From Planctomycetia bacterium (GTDB taxonomy: Bacteria; Planctomycetota; Phycisphaerae; Phycisphaerales; SM1A02): a stretch of 64,000 bases of DNA. The stretch lies in assembly GCA_005787685.1 (NCBI GenBank), contig SYAC01000048.1, positions 21,761-85,760 on the forward strand, in the 5' to 3' direction. Positions 17,392-25,763 of the stretch are shown here, piece by piece. Numbering within the stretch: the first letter of the stretch is position 1; every line of letters begins with the position of its first letter. The notes beneath the pieces are model-generated. The model was given only the letters and a program-made list of their open reading frames with translations, made no database searches and was not told the DNA's origin. The translations under genes were made by a program, and so were the position numbers.

Positions 17392-18908
17392 GAAGTCGCT
17401 CCTTTGGATTCGTCTTGCGCCCATTCACTGGATCGCGCAAGAGCACGCTTCCAGTTGGAGCGCTGAGAAAGCCTTTGATCATCAGAAATTTTTGGTGTAA
17501 ACACACGGTCCACAATTCTGTTCTTGGAAAGTTCATCGATATTTTTCCACAGACCGCAGCCAATACCCGCCATGAATGCAGCGCCCTGCGCGGTCGTTTC
17601 AATTAACTTGGGGCGCTCCACCGGAGCGTTTAAAAAGTTAGCTTGCGTTTGCATAAGCAAGTCGCTGGCACTCGCACCGCCATCCACGCGCAAAATTCCA
17701 ACCGTCGCGCCGGCATCATTGGTCATGGCCGTAAGAACATCCGCCACTTGATGCGCGATGCCCTCCAGTGTTGCGCGCGCAATATGTGCCGCGGTGCTTC
17801 CACGCGTGAGCCCAAGTATGCAGCCACGCGCGCGCGGATCCCATGTTGGCGCTCCAAGCCCGGTGAAAGCTGGAACCACAAACACGCCGTCGGAATCTGG
17901 CACGGACTCCGCCAGTTTATTTACATCGGAACTCTTGCGAATAATGCCAAGGCCATCGCGCAGCCACTGCACCGCGCTGCCACCAACAAACACGCTGCCT
18001 TCAAGCGCGTACTGCGCCGCTTGATTTTGCATGCGCCATGCCACCGTGGTCAGCAACCTATTTTTACTGATGGCGGGTTGCGCGCCCGTATGCATGAGCA
18101 TAAAACACCCAGTTCCATAGGTGTTTTTAGCCATTCCCGTGTCCAGACACAGTTGGGCAAAGAGCGCCGATTGTTGATCGCCAATCATGGCGCGAATTGG
18201 AATCTCGCTGCCAAAAAGTGCTGGATCGCTCACGCCAAATTCGCTATCACACGAAACAACCTTGGGAAGAATTTCCGCGGGCACATTAAAAGTGGAAAGC
18301 ATCTCCGGGCTCCATGCCAATGTTTGAAGGTCCAGCAAACTTGTGCGGCTGGCGTTGGTGACATCGGTCATGTGCGCGCGACCGCCAGTGAGTTTCCACA
18401 ACAACCAACTATCAATCGTGCCCGCCGCCAATTCGCCCTTGGCCGCGCGCGTACGCGCGTTTGGAACATGATCCAATATCCACGCCATCTTGGACGCGCT
18501 GAAATATGGATCAAGCAACAATCCCGTCACTTGGGCAACGCGCGGCCCAACACCCGCCGCGCGAAGTTTGTCCATGACCGTTGCCGTGCGCCGGTCTTGC
18601 CAAACAATCGCTGGGGCAATCGGACGTCCAGTGGCGCGCTCCCAAATCACCGTGGTTTCACGCTGATTTGTAATACCAATGGCGGCTATATCGCGCGGGC
18701 CAATCTTGGCGCGCTTCATGCATTCGCGCGCCGTTTCTAATTGCGTGTTCCAAATTTCCTGCGCATCATGCTCCACCCAACCAGCATTTGGAAATGATTG
18801 ATGGAACTCCTGCTGCGCCACGGATCGCAACTGACCCTTGTGGTCAAAGACAATAGAGCGCGAACTTGTGGTGCCTTGATCAAGGGCAAGAATGTGCGAC
18901 TTGTGCAT
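17388..18908 (-). CDS. glpK: Glycerol kinase
   Basis: Phosphorylates glycerol with ATP to sn-glycerol 3-phosphate, the substrate of the adjacent GlpD. The FGGY-kinase fold is clear: ILALDQGTTSSRSIVFDHKG at the start (residues about 6-25), GITNQRETTVIWERATGRPI, then FVVPAFTGLGAPTWDPRARG and RVDGGASASDLLMQ near the C-terminus. The 506-residue length matches bacterial GlpK. ATG start at 18908 with only a weak upstream purine run. It is the first gene of a glpK-glpD pair; the genes overlap by four bases. Regulation by a carbohydrate or glycerol sensor is expected but no regulator is nearby. Confidence 0.97.
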   Translation of the reverse strand: MHKSHILALDQGTTSSRSIVFDHKGQLRSVAQQEFHQSFPNAGWVEHDAQEIWNTQLETARECMKRAKIGPRDIAAIGITNQRETTVIWERATGRPIAPAIVWQDRRTATVMDKLRAAGVGPRVAQVTGLLLDPYFSASKMAWILDHVPNARTRAAKGELAAGTIDSWLLWKLTGGRAHMTDVTNASRTSLLDLQTLAWSPEMLSTFNVPAEILPKVVSCDSEFGVSDPALFGSEIPIRAMIGDQQSALFAQLCLDTGMAKNTYGTGCFMLMHTGAQPAISKNRLLTTVAWRMQNQAAQYALEGSVFVGGSAVQWLRDGLGIIRKSSDVNKLAESVPDSDGVFVVPAFTGLGAPTWDPRARGCILGLTRGSTAAHIARATLEGIAHQVADVLTAMTNDAGATVGILRVDGGASASDLLMQTQANFLNAPVERPKLIETTAQGAAFMAGIGCGLWKNIDELSKNRIVDRVFTPKISDDQRLSQRSNWKRALARSSEWAQDESKGATS

Positions 18909-18940
18909 GGCGTGCCTTTAGATTGCGCGCAAGGCAAACA

Positions 18941-19468
18941 TTACTTGCAACTGCCCATGCCCATCACTCGGCGCCATGTGCTGATTTGTCCAAGATGCAT
19001 TTGAATATGGCTGCCGCACATGAACATGATTACCGCGCCAAGTGTTGGAAACATTTCGCTCATGCCTCCCCCCATCGGATTGGCTTTCAAGAATGTTTCA
19101 TCGGACACGCCTGGCAACGCGGTGGCCAACACCTTGTAGCGCTCCAGGAAATTTTTCAACACCACATCTTTGTTTGGATACTGACCAGTTTGCTCCAGGC
19201 ACGGCGCGCCGTTTTTAAACAATTCTTCATGTTTGGGATCGATTGGCTTGGCCAAATCCTTGCGGCCAATCATTTCCAAAATGCGCTCGGCGTACAAACC
19301 TAAATGCGCAATATAAAACAGCGGATGACTAACATCCTTCATAGGACAATGACCAAACTTGTCAGCGGGAATATCTTTGCAAAGTTTTTCCGCATAGCTA
19401 ATGCCATACACAAGGCCTGGGGCAATCATGGATCCAATTCCTACGCTGGTGGTGGTTACTGTAGTCAT
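18941..19468 (-). CDS. DinB/YfiT-fold metal-binding protein
   Basis: A 175-residue protein with the four-helix DinB/YfiT architecture. The candidate metal ligands are His55 (in FYIAHLGLY) and His154 and His158 in SHIQMHLGQISTWRRVMG, the conserved C-terminal helix of the family. Members are thiol-dependent transferases or are of unknown function; this fold is unrelated to the Y-family polymerase DinB of E. coli. There is no signal peptide. It lies upstream of glpK on the same strand with a 32-base gap, which could be operonic. Several Met and Cys residues (a GHCPMKD segment and a C-terminal GSCK) are unusual but not diagnostic. Function unknown. Confidence 0.75.
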   Translation of the reverse strand: MTTVTTTSVGIGSMIAPGLVYGISYAEKLCKDIPADKFGHCPMKDVSHPLFYIAHLGLYAERILEMIGRKDLAKPIDPKHEELFKNGAPCLEQTGQYPNKDVVLKNFLERYKVLATALPGVSDETFLKANPMGGGMSEMFPTLGAVIMFMCGSHIQMHLGQISTWRRVMGMGSCK

Positions 19469-19518
19469 GGAGGAATCCTATACCGTTTTCCCAACTCAAA
19501 CAAAGTGAGAATTATTTT

Positions 19519-20712
19519 TTAGCCGCCGATAAAGCGATCGTAAATAGAGCGCGCCAAAGTTTCGTCACTGCAATGGCCCACAATGGCGCGACCGTCGGCG
19601 AACACCGTTAATTCAATGGGTTCACCGCCAAGCCCCGCAATATTGCGCAACTGCCCATGCAATGAACCACCACGCATGGCAAACTGACCGTGGGTAAGCA
19701 ATTGTTTTTGTAGCGCTGGCAAATCCATGTTCAAGAGTGGGACGTCCACGTTCTGCCTACGCGTGGGCAGAACCTGAATAGCGCCGCGACCGCACAAGTG
19801 CGCCACGCGCGGAGTTTCATTGGCTGGTTCAAGAAATGAAAATTCCTTGCGGGCGCAACATGCGCAGCGCTGATCAATTGAAACAGCTATGGACGCTCGC
19901 CGGTGCGCGGTCAAATCTACGCTCCATAATTTTCGCTCCAGTAAATCCGGTCGACCCGCTAGCAAGAACAACGCCTGACTTGCGGCGAAGGCCCCGACCA
20001 TTCCAACGAGCGGTCCAAGCACCCCCGCGCGATCACATGTTGGCAACACTCCTGGATCGGGCATATCGGGATACACACAGCGCAAACACGCGCCACGCTG
20101 CGCAAAGGGAGAGGCGGGCGTGCCAGTTGCGGTATTTTTTGTTTGAAGGTTGGCATGCACATTGGCGGCGTGTGAAATGCCCTCACTCGAAGCAACTGCG
20201 TCCACATCAAACCGAATATCGCGCGGCAGCACCACCATGCACCGGCCTTCCATGGCAACGGCCGCCGCATACACATATGGAATGGCATCGCGCACGGATA
20301 AATCATTCAACATAAAGCGCGTCTGCATGTTGTCCAGGCCATCCACAATCACTTGCGCTCCGCGCGCCAAATCCGCCGCATTTTCCGCGTCCACATGCTC
20401 AACACAGGCGTGCACGCGAATAGTGGAATCGATCTCCTTCACGCGTCGCGCCGCCGCCTCCGCTTTAGGAGCGCCCACTTGCGCGTCACGCTCGCTGAAT
20501 AATTGTTGGCGCTGCAAGTTGGACCACTCCACAACATCGCGATCCACCAATGTCAACTCGCCAACGCCCGCGCGCGCCAACCACTCAATGGAGGCGCAGC
20601 CCAGCGCGCCGCACCCAACCACCAACACATGCGCCCCGCGGATGCGCTCCTGCCCCGCTTGCCCACACCAAGGCAAGATGATTTGTCGAATATGGCGTTG
20701 GCTTTGCGGCAT
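19519..20712 (-). CDS. ThiF/MoeB/HesA-family E1-like adenylyltransferase
   Basis: E1-like enzyme that adenylates the C-terminus of a small sulfur-carrier protein such as ThiS or MoaD. The 397-residue protein has the ATP-binding Rossmann motif VLVVGCGALGCASIEWLARAG (about residues 30-50), the DRDVVEWSNLQRQQLF block, the conserved GLDNMQTRFMLND, zinc-binding CLRC and CACC pairs, and a possible catalytic Cys in VLPTCDRAG. The C-terminal 100 residues extend beyond MoeB and end in FADGRAIVGHCSDETLARSIYDRFIG, which may be a fused domain that in related proteins accompanies sulfur transfer. No carrier protein gene (thiS or moaD) is adjacent, so the partner is unknown. It lies between the DinB-fold gene and the ribosomal terminator. 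Confidence 0.88.
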   Translation of the reverse strand: MPQSQRHIRQIILPWCGQAGQERIRGAHVLVVGCGALGCASIEWLARAGVGELTLVDRDVVEWSNLQRQQLFSERDAQVGAPKAEAAARRVKEIDSTIRVHACVEHVDAENAADLARGAQVIVDGLDNMQTRFMLNDLSVRDAIPYVYAAAVAMEGRCMVVLPRDIRFDVDAVASSEGISHAANVHANLQTKNTATGTPASPFAQRGACLRCVYPDMPDPGVLPTCDRAGVLGPLVGMVGAFAASQALFLLAGRPDLLERKLWSVDLTAHRRASIAVSIDQRCACCARKEFSFLEPANETPRVAHLCGRGAIQVLPTRRQNVDVPLLNMDLPALQKQLLTHGQFAMRGGSLHGQLRNIAGLGGEPIELTVFADGRAIVGHCSDETLARSIYDRFIGG

Positions 20713-20751
20713 GTTCTGAGTGTCCCACGACTGGACTAAAACACAAAGTCT

Positions 20752-20781
20752 AAAAAAGCGGCGACCCCGAAGGATCGCCGC
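20752..20781 (-). terminator. Rho-independent terminator of the rpsL-rpsG transcript
   Basis: On the minus strand a 10-base-pair stem (GCGGCGATCC with GGGTCGCCGC, one G-T wobble) is closed by a TTCG tetraloop and followed by TTTTTT. The UUCG loop is especially stable. It lies 36 bases after the rpsG stop codon and separates the ribosomal genes from the ThiF-like gene. Confidence 0.95.
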
Positions 20782-20816
20782 GTGAATTCAAATAGAAAAT
20801 AAATGAGTCGCCCACA

Positions 20817-21311
20817 TCACCAAGCAAAGTGAGCGAATGCCTTGTTCGCGTCCGCCATGCGATGCGTGTTCTCGCGCGTTGCAACAGCCTTGCCTTCATT
20901 CTTGCAAGCGCTAAACAATTCGTTGGCCAATTTAATGTGCATTGGCCGGCCTTTTTCAGCGCGGGCCGCATCAATGATCCAGCGGAAAGTTAAACTTTGC
21001 GCGCGTCGACGATTGAGCTGCATAGGCACTTGATAATTGGCGCCTCCAACGCGCTTGGAACGCACTTCAACAATTGGCTTCACGTTTTCAATGGCCTTTT
21101 GAAATACTTCAATCGCCGTTCGAGGCAACGTGTCCAACTTTTCTTTTTCAAGGCGCGCTTGAATGGTGTCAAAGGCTTGATACACAACCTTTTGAGCTGT
21201 GGCTTTTTTGCCATCAAGCATGATGCAATTGACAAACTTGGCGACCAACTTGTCTTGGTAACGAGGATCTGGCTGCAGTTGCGCTTCGCTATGAGTAATT
21301 CTTCCGCCCAT
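20817..21311 (-). CDS. rpsG: 30S ribosomal protein S7
   Basis: Assembly protein of the 30S head that binds the 3' major domain of 16S rRNA and can act as a translational repressor. The 164-residue sequence shows the family blocks DPRYQDKLVAKFVNCIMLDGKK, GGANYQVPMQLNRRR and ARENTHRMADANKAFAHFAW, which are conserved from bacteria to organelles. It starts at an ATG (21311) preceded by AGGAGA. It follows rpsL after a 190-base spacer that contains a 13-base tandem repeat. fusA and tuf, the usual downstream partners in a str operon, are absent: a strong terminator follows. Confidence 0.96.
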   Translation of the reverse strand: MGGRITHSEAQLQPDPRYQDKLVAKFVNCIMLDGKKATAQKVVYQAFDTIQARLEKEKLDTLPRTAIEVFQKAIENVKPIVEVRSKRVGGANYQVPMQLNRRRAQSLTFRWIIDAARAEKGRPMHIKLANELFSACKNEGKAVATRENTHRMADANKAFAHFAW

Positions 21312-21423
21312 TGGGGGATCTCCTGTGGCTCGGCATCCCGAAATGGGACGTCAGTTCACCAAGGCATGGGCAACGCGCCCTTAGAGTGGCTCCTTGATTA
21401 CTTGCCGAAATTGTGCCGAAAAG

Positions 21424-21460
21424 ACTTCAAATCCAAACTTCAAATCCAAACTTCAAATGT
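21424..21460 (-). repeat. 13-base tandem repeat in the rpsL-rpsG spacer
   Basis: Two exact copies of ACTTCAAATCCAA on the plus strand (21424-21436, 21437-21449) and a partial third (ACTTCAAATGT, 21450-21460). The unit lies in the untranslated spacer between rpsL and rpsG. It has no clear fold and does not resemble the known S7 binding site by eye. Confidence 0.85.
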
Positions 21461-21501
21461 GTTCGCGCTACAAAATGCGCCAATACATTCTGAATTTCAA
21501 A

Positions 21502-21891
21502 TTACTTCTTCTTGGTCGAAGCGGCCTTCTTCTTCACGCCGTACAACGAACGACCCTTCTTGCGGCCATCTACACCAAGGCAATCCAAAATGCCGCGCAC
21601 AACGTGGTAGCGAACACCTGGGAGATCGCGCACGCGGCCCCCGCGCACCAAGACAATTGAATGCTCCTGCAAATTGTGTCCTTCGCCGCCGATATATGCG
21701 GTGATTTCTTTCCCATTGCTCAAACGAATACGCGCCACCTTACGAAGCGCGGAGTTTGGCTTCTTTGGAGTCACAGTCTTCACTTGCAAGCACACGCCGC
21801 GCCGTTGTGGGCAACGGGCAAGATCTTTGACCTTGCTTTTGGCTGGCGGATTGCGTCGGGGATTTTTGATAAGTTGATTGATCGTTGGCAT
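21502..21891 (-). CDS. rpsL: 30S ribosomal protein S12
   Basis: S12 sits at the decoding centre and controls translational accuracy. The 129-residue protein starts [13 protein letters not shown], contains the [20 protein letters not shown] block with the Lys43 and Lys88 regions where streptomycin-resistance changes occur in other bacteria, and ends in a Lys-rich tail. It is first in an rpsL-rpsG pair on the minus strand. The gene immediately upstream (rnhA) is in the same direction with a 51-base gap, so part of the rpsL transcript may come from read-through. Confidence 0.97.
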   Translation of the reverse strand: MPTINQLIKNPRRNPPAKSKVKDLARCPQRRGVCLQVKTVTPKKPNSALRKVARIRLSNGKEITAYIGGEGHNLQEHSIVLVRGGRVRDLPGVRYHVVRGILDCLGVDGRKKGRSLYGVKKKAASTKKK

Positions 21892-21942
21892 AATGAAGTC
21901 ACTTGTTGGTCGATAGACCGGGTCGAGAAGTGTAACGCAAGT

Positions 21943-22389
21943 TCACCGATTTCGCAGGGTCGCAATGGCAGCAACCGCCATTTCATCGCATTTTGTGTTC
22001 TCGGGGTGCTCGGCGTGGCCGCGAATCCACACTGGATTTAGTGTGTGAATGCCTTGGATTTGGTCCAATTGCTGCCACAAATCAAGGTTTTTTACCGGTT
22101 TTTTGGCGGCGGTGCGCCAACCTCTGGCCTTCCAAGCACTTAACCACTCCTTTAATCCCTTGACCACATATTCACTGTCGGAAATCACGCGCACATGCGA
22201 GGGCTTGGAAATTGAGTCAAATCCTCGAATCACAGCAGTTAATTCCATTCGATTATTCGTAGTTCCATGCTCCGCGCCTGACTGCAGTAATTCGTCAGAA
22301 CCGCCAATCTCTCGCAAAATAAAGCCCCAACCGCCAGGCCCGGGGTTGCCTGAACACGCTCCATCGGTAAACAAATCATAGTGTGACAC
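21943..22389 (-). CDS. rnhA: Ribonuclease HI
   Basis: RNase HI cleaves the RNA strand of RNA-DNA hybrids and removes primers and R-loops. The 148-residue protein has the DEDD active site: Asp9 ([17 protein letters not shown]), Glu49 ([10 protein letters not shown]), Asp71 ([11 protein letters not shown]) and Asp135 ([11 protein letters not shown]), plus His125 in RGHAEHPEN. It begins at a GTG (22389). It is divergent from rpmF and probably shares the 112-base region with the rpmF-fab promoter. Confidence 0.96.
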   Translation of the reverse strand: MSHYDLFTDGACSGNPGPGGWGFILREIGGSDELLQSGAEHGTTNNRMELTAVIRGFDSISKPSHVRVISDSEYVVKGLKEWLSAWKARGWRTAAKKPVKNLDLWQQLDQIQGIHTLNPVWIRGHAEHPENTKCDEMAVAAIATLRNR

Positions 22390-22445
22390 CCTCTCAATGT
22401 ACGCTGAATTTCAACGCGCATCAGCGCACTCTTTGGAAATGATGC

Positions 22446-22473
22446 TTGACAAAATTAGCCTTTCGACTACCTT
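22446..22473 (+). promoter_or_regulatory. Candidate sigma-70 promoter for rpmF and the fatty-acid genes
   Basis: A perfect -35 box TTGACA (22446-22451) is followed after 16 bases by TACCTT (22468-22473), a weak -10 box. It lies 28 bases upstream of the rpmF start in the rnhA-rpmF divergent region. Support is only from the motif and position. Confidence 0.45.
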
Positions 22474-22501
22474 TGACGATCCTCTCGAAGCGAGAAAAGC
22501 T

Positions 22502-22687
22502 ATGACACCAGCATTTAGACAATCCCCAGGCCGAACCCGACGACGACGCTCCCACAACGCCATCAAGGCGGCTCACACCGTCTTGTGCCCAAACTGTGGT
22601 GCGGCGAAACGTCCACACACGGCTTGCTCTAGCTGCGGCTATGTGCGACCTGGTCTGCAACTCAAGACCGGTCAGATAGGTCAATAA
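22502..22687 (+). CDS. rpmF: 50S ribosomal protein L32
   Basis: Small 61-residue ribosomal protein of the large subunit. It has a basic N-terminus ([15 protein letters not shown]) and a CPNC...CSSC zinc ribbon ([21 protein letters not shown]). The true start is ATG 22502; the frame is open upstream to 22397, but the extra residues have no similarity to L32. It lies three bases before plsX, the widespread rpmF-plsX arrangement that links ribosome and lipid synthesis. The YceD (DUF177) gene usually found in front of rpmF is absent; rnhA lies there, divergently. Confidence 0.9.
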   Translation: MTPAFRQSPGRTRRRRSHNAIKAAHTVLCPNCGAAKRPHTACSSCGYVRPGLQLKTGQIGQ

Positions 22688-22690
22688 TTC

Positions 22691-23716
22691 ATGCGCCTTG
22701 GTGTGGATGTCATGGGCGGCGACAATGCGCCCGACCAAATCCTAAAAGGTTGCATTGCTGCTCTTCCAAAGCTTGCCGCGGATGATGAACTTGTTCTCTA
22801 CGGCGACCAACGAGTCATTGAAGAAACATTGAATGAACGCGGAATTACCGACAAGCGCTTAAAAATTGTGAGCACCACCGAAGTGATTGGAATGGATGAG
22901 TCCCCAGTTGAGGCCATTCGATCCAAACGCGACGCGAGCATGGTGGTGATGGCCAAAGACGCCAGTCCAAAATCCGAAAATCGTTTGCACGCCATTGTGA
23001 GCGCTGGCAACACTGGCGCCATGGTGAGCGCGGCTCAAATGCACATGCGCCGCATTCCAAACGTGGTGCGGCCGGGCATTGCCGTGACGGTTCCAACCTT
23101 TGCGGGCGCCGTGGTGCTGATTGATGTTGGAGCCAATATCGAGCCAAAGCCAGTGCATTTGGCGCAGTATGGAGTCATGGGCGCCATCTATGCCAAGATC
23201 GCTTGCAACATTGCCAATCCGCGCGTGGCCATCATGAATGTGGGCGGCGAGGAAGCCAAGGGCACTGATGACATTCGCTTAGCGCGCGACTTGCTGCGCT
23301 CGGCAACGGGTTTGAATTTCACAGGCTTCGTAGAGGGCCGCGGCGTGTTTGACGGCGAAGCCGATGTGGTGATCACCGATGGCGTGGTTGGAAATGTCAT
23401 GATCAAACTTGCGGAAGGTCTTTCCAGCGGAATCTTCAAGGCGCTAGCGCGTGAAGTGTTGGCGATTGATCCTGAACTTGCGGCGCGCCTAGAGCCCGTT
23501 GTGAAAAGTTTGTACGCCAAGCACGACTATCACGAATTTGGTGGAGCGCCACTACTTGGCGTGAACGGTATTGCGTTGATCTGCCACGGATCAAGCCATG
23601 CGCGCACCATTATGAACTCCATCACGCGCATGAAATTGTTTGCGACTTCTGACATCAACGCGCAGATGAGCGAGCGACTTGGGCATATGCGTATTTCCGA
23701 CGAGGTTTCTGCGTGA
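22691..23716 (+). CDS. plsX: Phosphate acyltransferase PlsX
   Basis: Converts acyl-ACP to acyl-phosphate, the donor for PlsY in the first acylation of glycerol 3-phosphate. The 341-residue protein starts RLGVDVMGGDNAPDQILKGC, the standard N-terminus, and contains SAGNTGAMVSAAQMHMRR and the later FVEGRGVFDGEADVVITDGVVGN block. It starts three bases after the rpmF stop and overlaps fabH by four bases (GTGA), so it is probably translated in a coupled manner. Loss of PlsX usually blocks phospholipid synthesis. Confidence 0.97.
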   Translation: MRLGVDVMGGDNAPDQILKGCIAALPKLAADDELVLYGDQRVIEETLNERGITDKRLKIVSTTEVIGMDESPVEAIRSKRDASMVVMAKDASPKSENRLHAIVSAGNTGAMVSAAQMHMRRIPNVVRPGIAVTVPTFAGAVVLIDVGANIEPKPVHLAQYGVMGAIYAKIACNIANPRVAIMNVGGEEAKGTDDIRLARDLLRSATGLNFTGFVEGRGVFDGEADVVITDGVVGNVMIKLAEGLSSGIFKALAREVLAIDPELAARLEPVVKSLYAKHDYHEFGGAPLLGVNGIALICHGSSHARTIMNSITRMKLFATSDINAQMSERLGHMRISDEVSA

Positions 23717-24717
23717 TCAAGCCTTCCGGCGCGTGTGGCGTCCGGATGGCGGGCACTGGGTCCGCGGTTCCAGACACCATCCTGACCAACGCCGATTTAT
23801 CGCGCATCATGGACACTACCGATGAGTGGATCACCCAGCGCACGGGCATTCGCTGCCGTCGCGTCAGTGATCAATCCAAAGAGGGCACATTTACGCTGTC
23901 GCGCGATGCTTTACGCCGCGCGCTCGATGCCGCTTCCATGAAGGCATCGGATTTGGATTTGCTGATCATTGGAACTTGCACGGCGGAAATGCGCTGCCCA
24001 AGTTTGGCCTGCCGAGTGGCCGGTGATGTTGGGGCAATCAACGCTGGCGCGTTTGATGTCACGGCCGCCTGCAGCGGATTTGTCTACGCGCTGAATGTCG
24101 CTGAAACAATGGTGCGCTCGGGCCGCTACAAGAATGTTGGCGTGATTGGCGCCGATGCCATGAGCACCATGGTTGATTATCAAGATCGCTCCGTGAGTAT
24201 CTTATTTGGTGACGCCGCGGGCGCCGCCATTCTTGTGCCCGATCCCGACTTGAATCGCGGTTGTATCTATCAAACGCTGGGCAGTGATGGGCGCGACTGG
24301 ACTGGTTTGTACATTCCAAATCGTGCGCAAGAAGTTCCAGAGGCCGACAAGGACAATCCCATTCGTCTTGGCTATTTGCGCATGGATGGTCGCGAGATAT
24401 TTAAGTTTGCAGTGACCAAGTTCCGCGAGGTGATCGCAGACGCGCTTGAGAAAACCGGCTTGACGGCTGACGATATCAGCCAAATTGTGTGCCACCAAAG
24501 CAACGCGCGCATTATTGAGAACGCAATTGAAAAATTAAAATTGCCGCGCGACAAGGTGCTGATCAACATTGATCAATTTGGAAACTCCAGCTCTGGAAGC
24601 GTTGGATTGTGCCTGGACCAAGTGTGGCGCGCCGGCAAAATTCCAGCTGGAAAGCCCATGATTTTGGTGGCTTTTGGCGGAGGGGTCACTTGGGCTAGCA
24701 ATGTGTGGAATGTGTAA
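23713..24717 (+). CDS. fabH: 3-oxoacyl-ACP synthase III (KAS III)
   Basis: Starts fatty acid synthesis by condensing acetyl-CoA with malonyl-ACP. In the 334-residue protein the catalytic triad is Cys120 (DVTAACSGFVYAL), His261 (CHQSNARII) and Asn291 (DQFGNSSSGS). The start is the GTG at 23713 inside the plsX stop (four-base overlap), preceded by no separate ribosome binding site, so translational coupling is likely. The order plsX-fabH-fabD-fabG-acpP-fabF is that of the classical bacterial fab cluster. Confidence 0.97.
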   Translation: MIKPSGACGVRMAGTGSAVPDTILTNADLSRIMDTTDEWITQRTGIRCRRVSDQSKEGTFTLSRDALRRALDAASMKASDLDLLIIGTCTAEMRCPSLACRVAGDVGAINAGAFDVTAACSGFVYALNVAETMVRSGRYKNVGVIGADAMSTMVDYQDRSVSILFGDAAGAAILVPDPDLNRGCIYQTLGSDGRDWTGLYIPNRAQEVPEADKDNPIRLGYLRMDGREIFKFAVTKFREVIADALEKTGLTADDISQIVCHQSNARIIENAIEKLKLPRDKVLINIDQFGNSSSGSVGLCLDQVWRAGKIPAGKPMILVAFGGGVTWASNVWNV

Positions 24718-24794
24718 TGTGTCAATGATCAAGCTGTTGGCATCGCTGATTTTTTGAGAAGTTGAATGGCGGAATTTAACCCTGGGAGCAATCA

Positions 24795-25763
24795 ATGAGT
24801 TTCAATGTAATTTTCTTGGCGCCAGGTCAAGGCGCGCAAAGCGTGGGTATGGGCAAGTGTTGGTTCGATGCAAGTCCAGCCGCGCGCGCCATCTTTGAGG
24901 AGGCCAATGACATTGCCCACTTCGATGGCGGCCACACGCTCAGCCAACTTTGCTTTGCGGGTCCAGCCGAGCGCTTGAACCAAACTGATGTCAGCCAACC
25001 CGCACTATTGGTGTGCGGCATTGCCTGCCACGCCGCGTTGGTGGAGCAACACGGCGAGATTCAAATTTCTGGAGCGCTTGGACTTTCACTTGGCGAATAC
25101 ACGGCGCTGACATTGGCGGGCGCGTTCTCGTGGCAAGACGCGCTGCGGCTTGTTCTTATTCGCGGTCGACTCATGCAACAAGCCGCGGTTGCCAGTCAAG
25201 GTGGCATGGTGGCGCTGATTGGCGCCGACGAGGACAAAGCCAACGCGGTGTGCCGATCTGCTGCACAAGGTGGAGTGCTTGTACCCGCCAACTTCAACGC
25301 TCCTGGACAAATTGTCCTGAGTGGCGACGCCGCGGCCTGCGATCGTGCCTGCAGCGAAGCCAGCGCCATGGGTCTGCGCGCCAGCAAGCTCACTGTGGCG
25401 GGAGCGTTTCATAGCCCGCTTATGGCCCCCGCCGCGCAAGAAATGGCTAAGGCTTTGGCGAATGTGGAACTCAAACCGCTGAATTGCCCGGTTTGGAGCA
25501 ATGTGACCGGTAAACCGCACGCCATGAATGACGCGGCCAGCGTGCGCCGATTGCTGGTGGATCAACTGGTTCAACCCGTTCGTTGGGACGCTTGTTGCGC
25601 CGATATGATCGCGTGGCGCGCATCCAAGGAACTGGACGGTATTTGCAAGGTGTATGAACTTGCACCAGGCACCGTGCTGCGCGGCTTGATGCGGCGTATT
25701 CACAAAGGCACTGAGGTCATCACCCATGATTCAATTGCGGAAACTCAAAATGCAAAATCTTAA
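24795..25763 (+). CDS. fabD: Malonyl-CoA:ACP transacylase
   Basis: Loads malonyl groups onto ACP for chain elongation. In the 322-residue protein the nucleophile Ser98 lies in GLSLGEY (the family consensus is GHSLGEY, so the conserved His is Leu here), and the catalytic His is in AFHSPLM. The N-terminal APGQGAQSVGMGK is typical. It starts at ATG 24795 after GGGAG. The next gene (lipoprotein) overlaps its end by up to 38 bases, depending on the lipoprotein start. Confidence 0.95.
   Translation: MSFNVIFLAPGQGAQSVGMGKCWFDASPAARAIFEEANDIAHFDGGHTLSQLCFAGPAERLNQTDVSQPALLVCGIACHAALVEQHGEIQISGALGLSLGEYTALTLAGAFSWQDALRLVLIRGRLMQQAAVASQGGMVALIGADEDKANAVCRSAAQGGVLVPANFNAPGQIVLSGDAAACDRACSEASAMGLRASKLTVAGAFHSPLMAPAAQEMAKALANVELKPLNCPVWSNVTGKPHAMNDAASVRRLLVDQLVQPVRWDACCADMIAWRASKELDGICKVYELAPGTVLRGLMRRIHKGTEVITHDSIAETQNAKS

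Noticed and set aside
18941..19468. DNA polymerase IV (DinB) from the family name
   Set aside because: It is the four-helix DinB/YfiT fold; no polymerase motifs are present.
22397..22501. Longer start for rpmF
   Set aside because: The extra 35 residues do not resemble L32, and the region holds a likely promoter.
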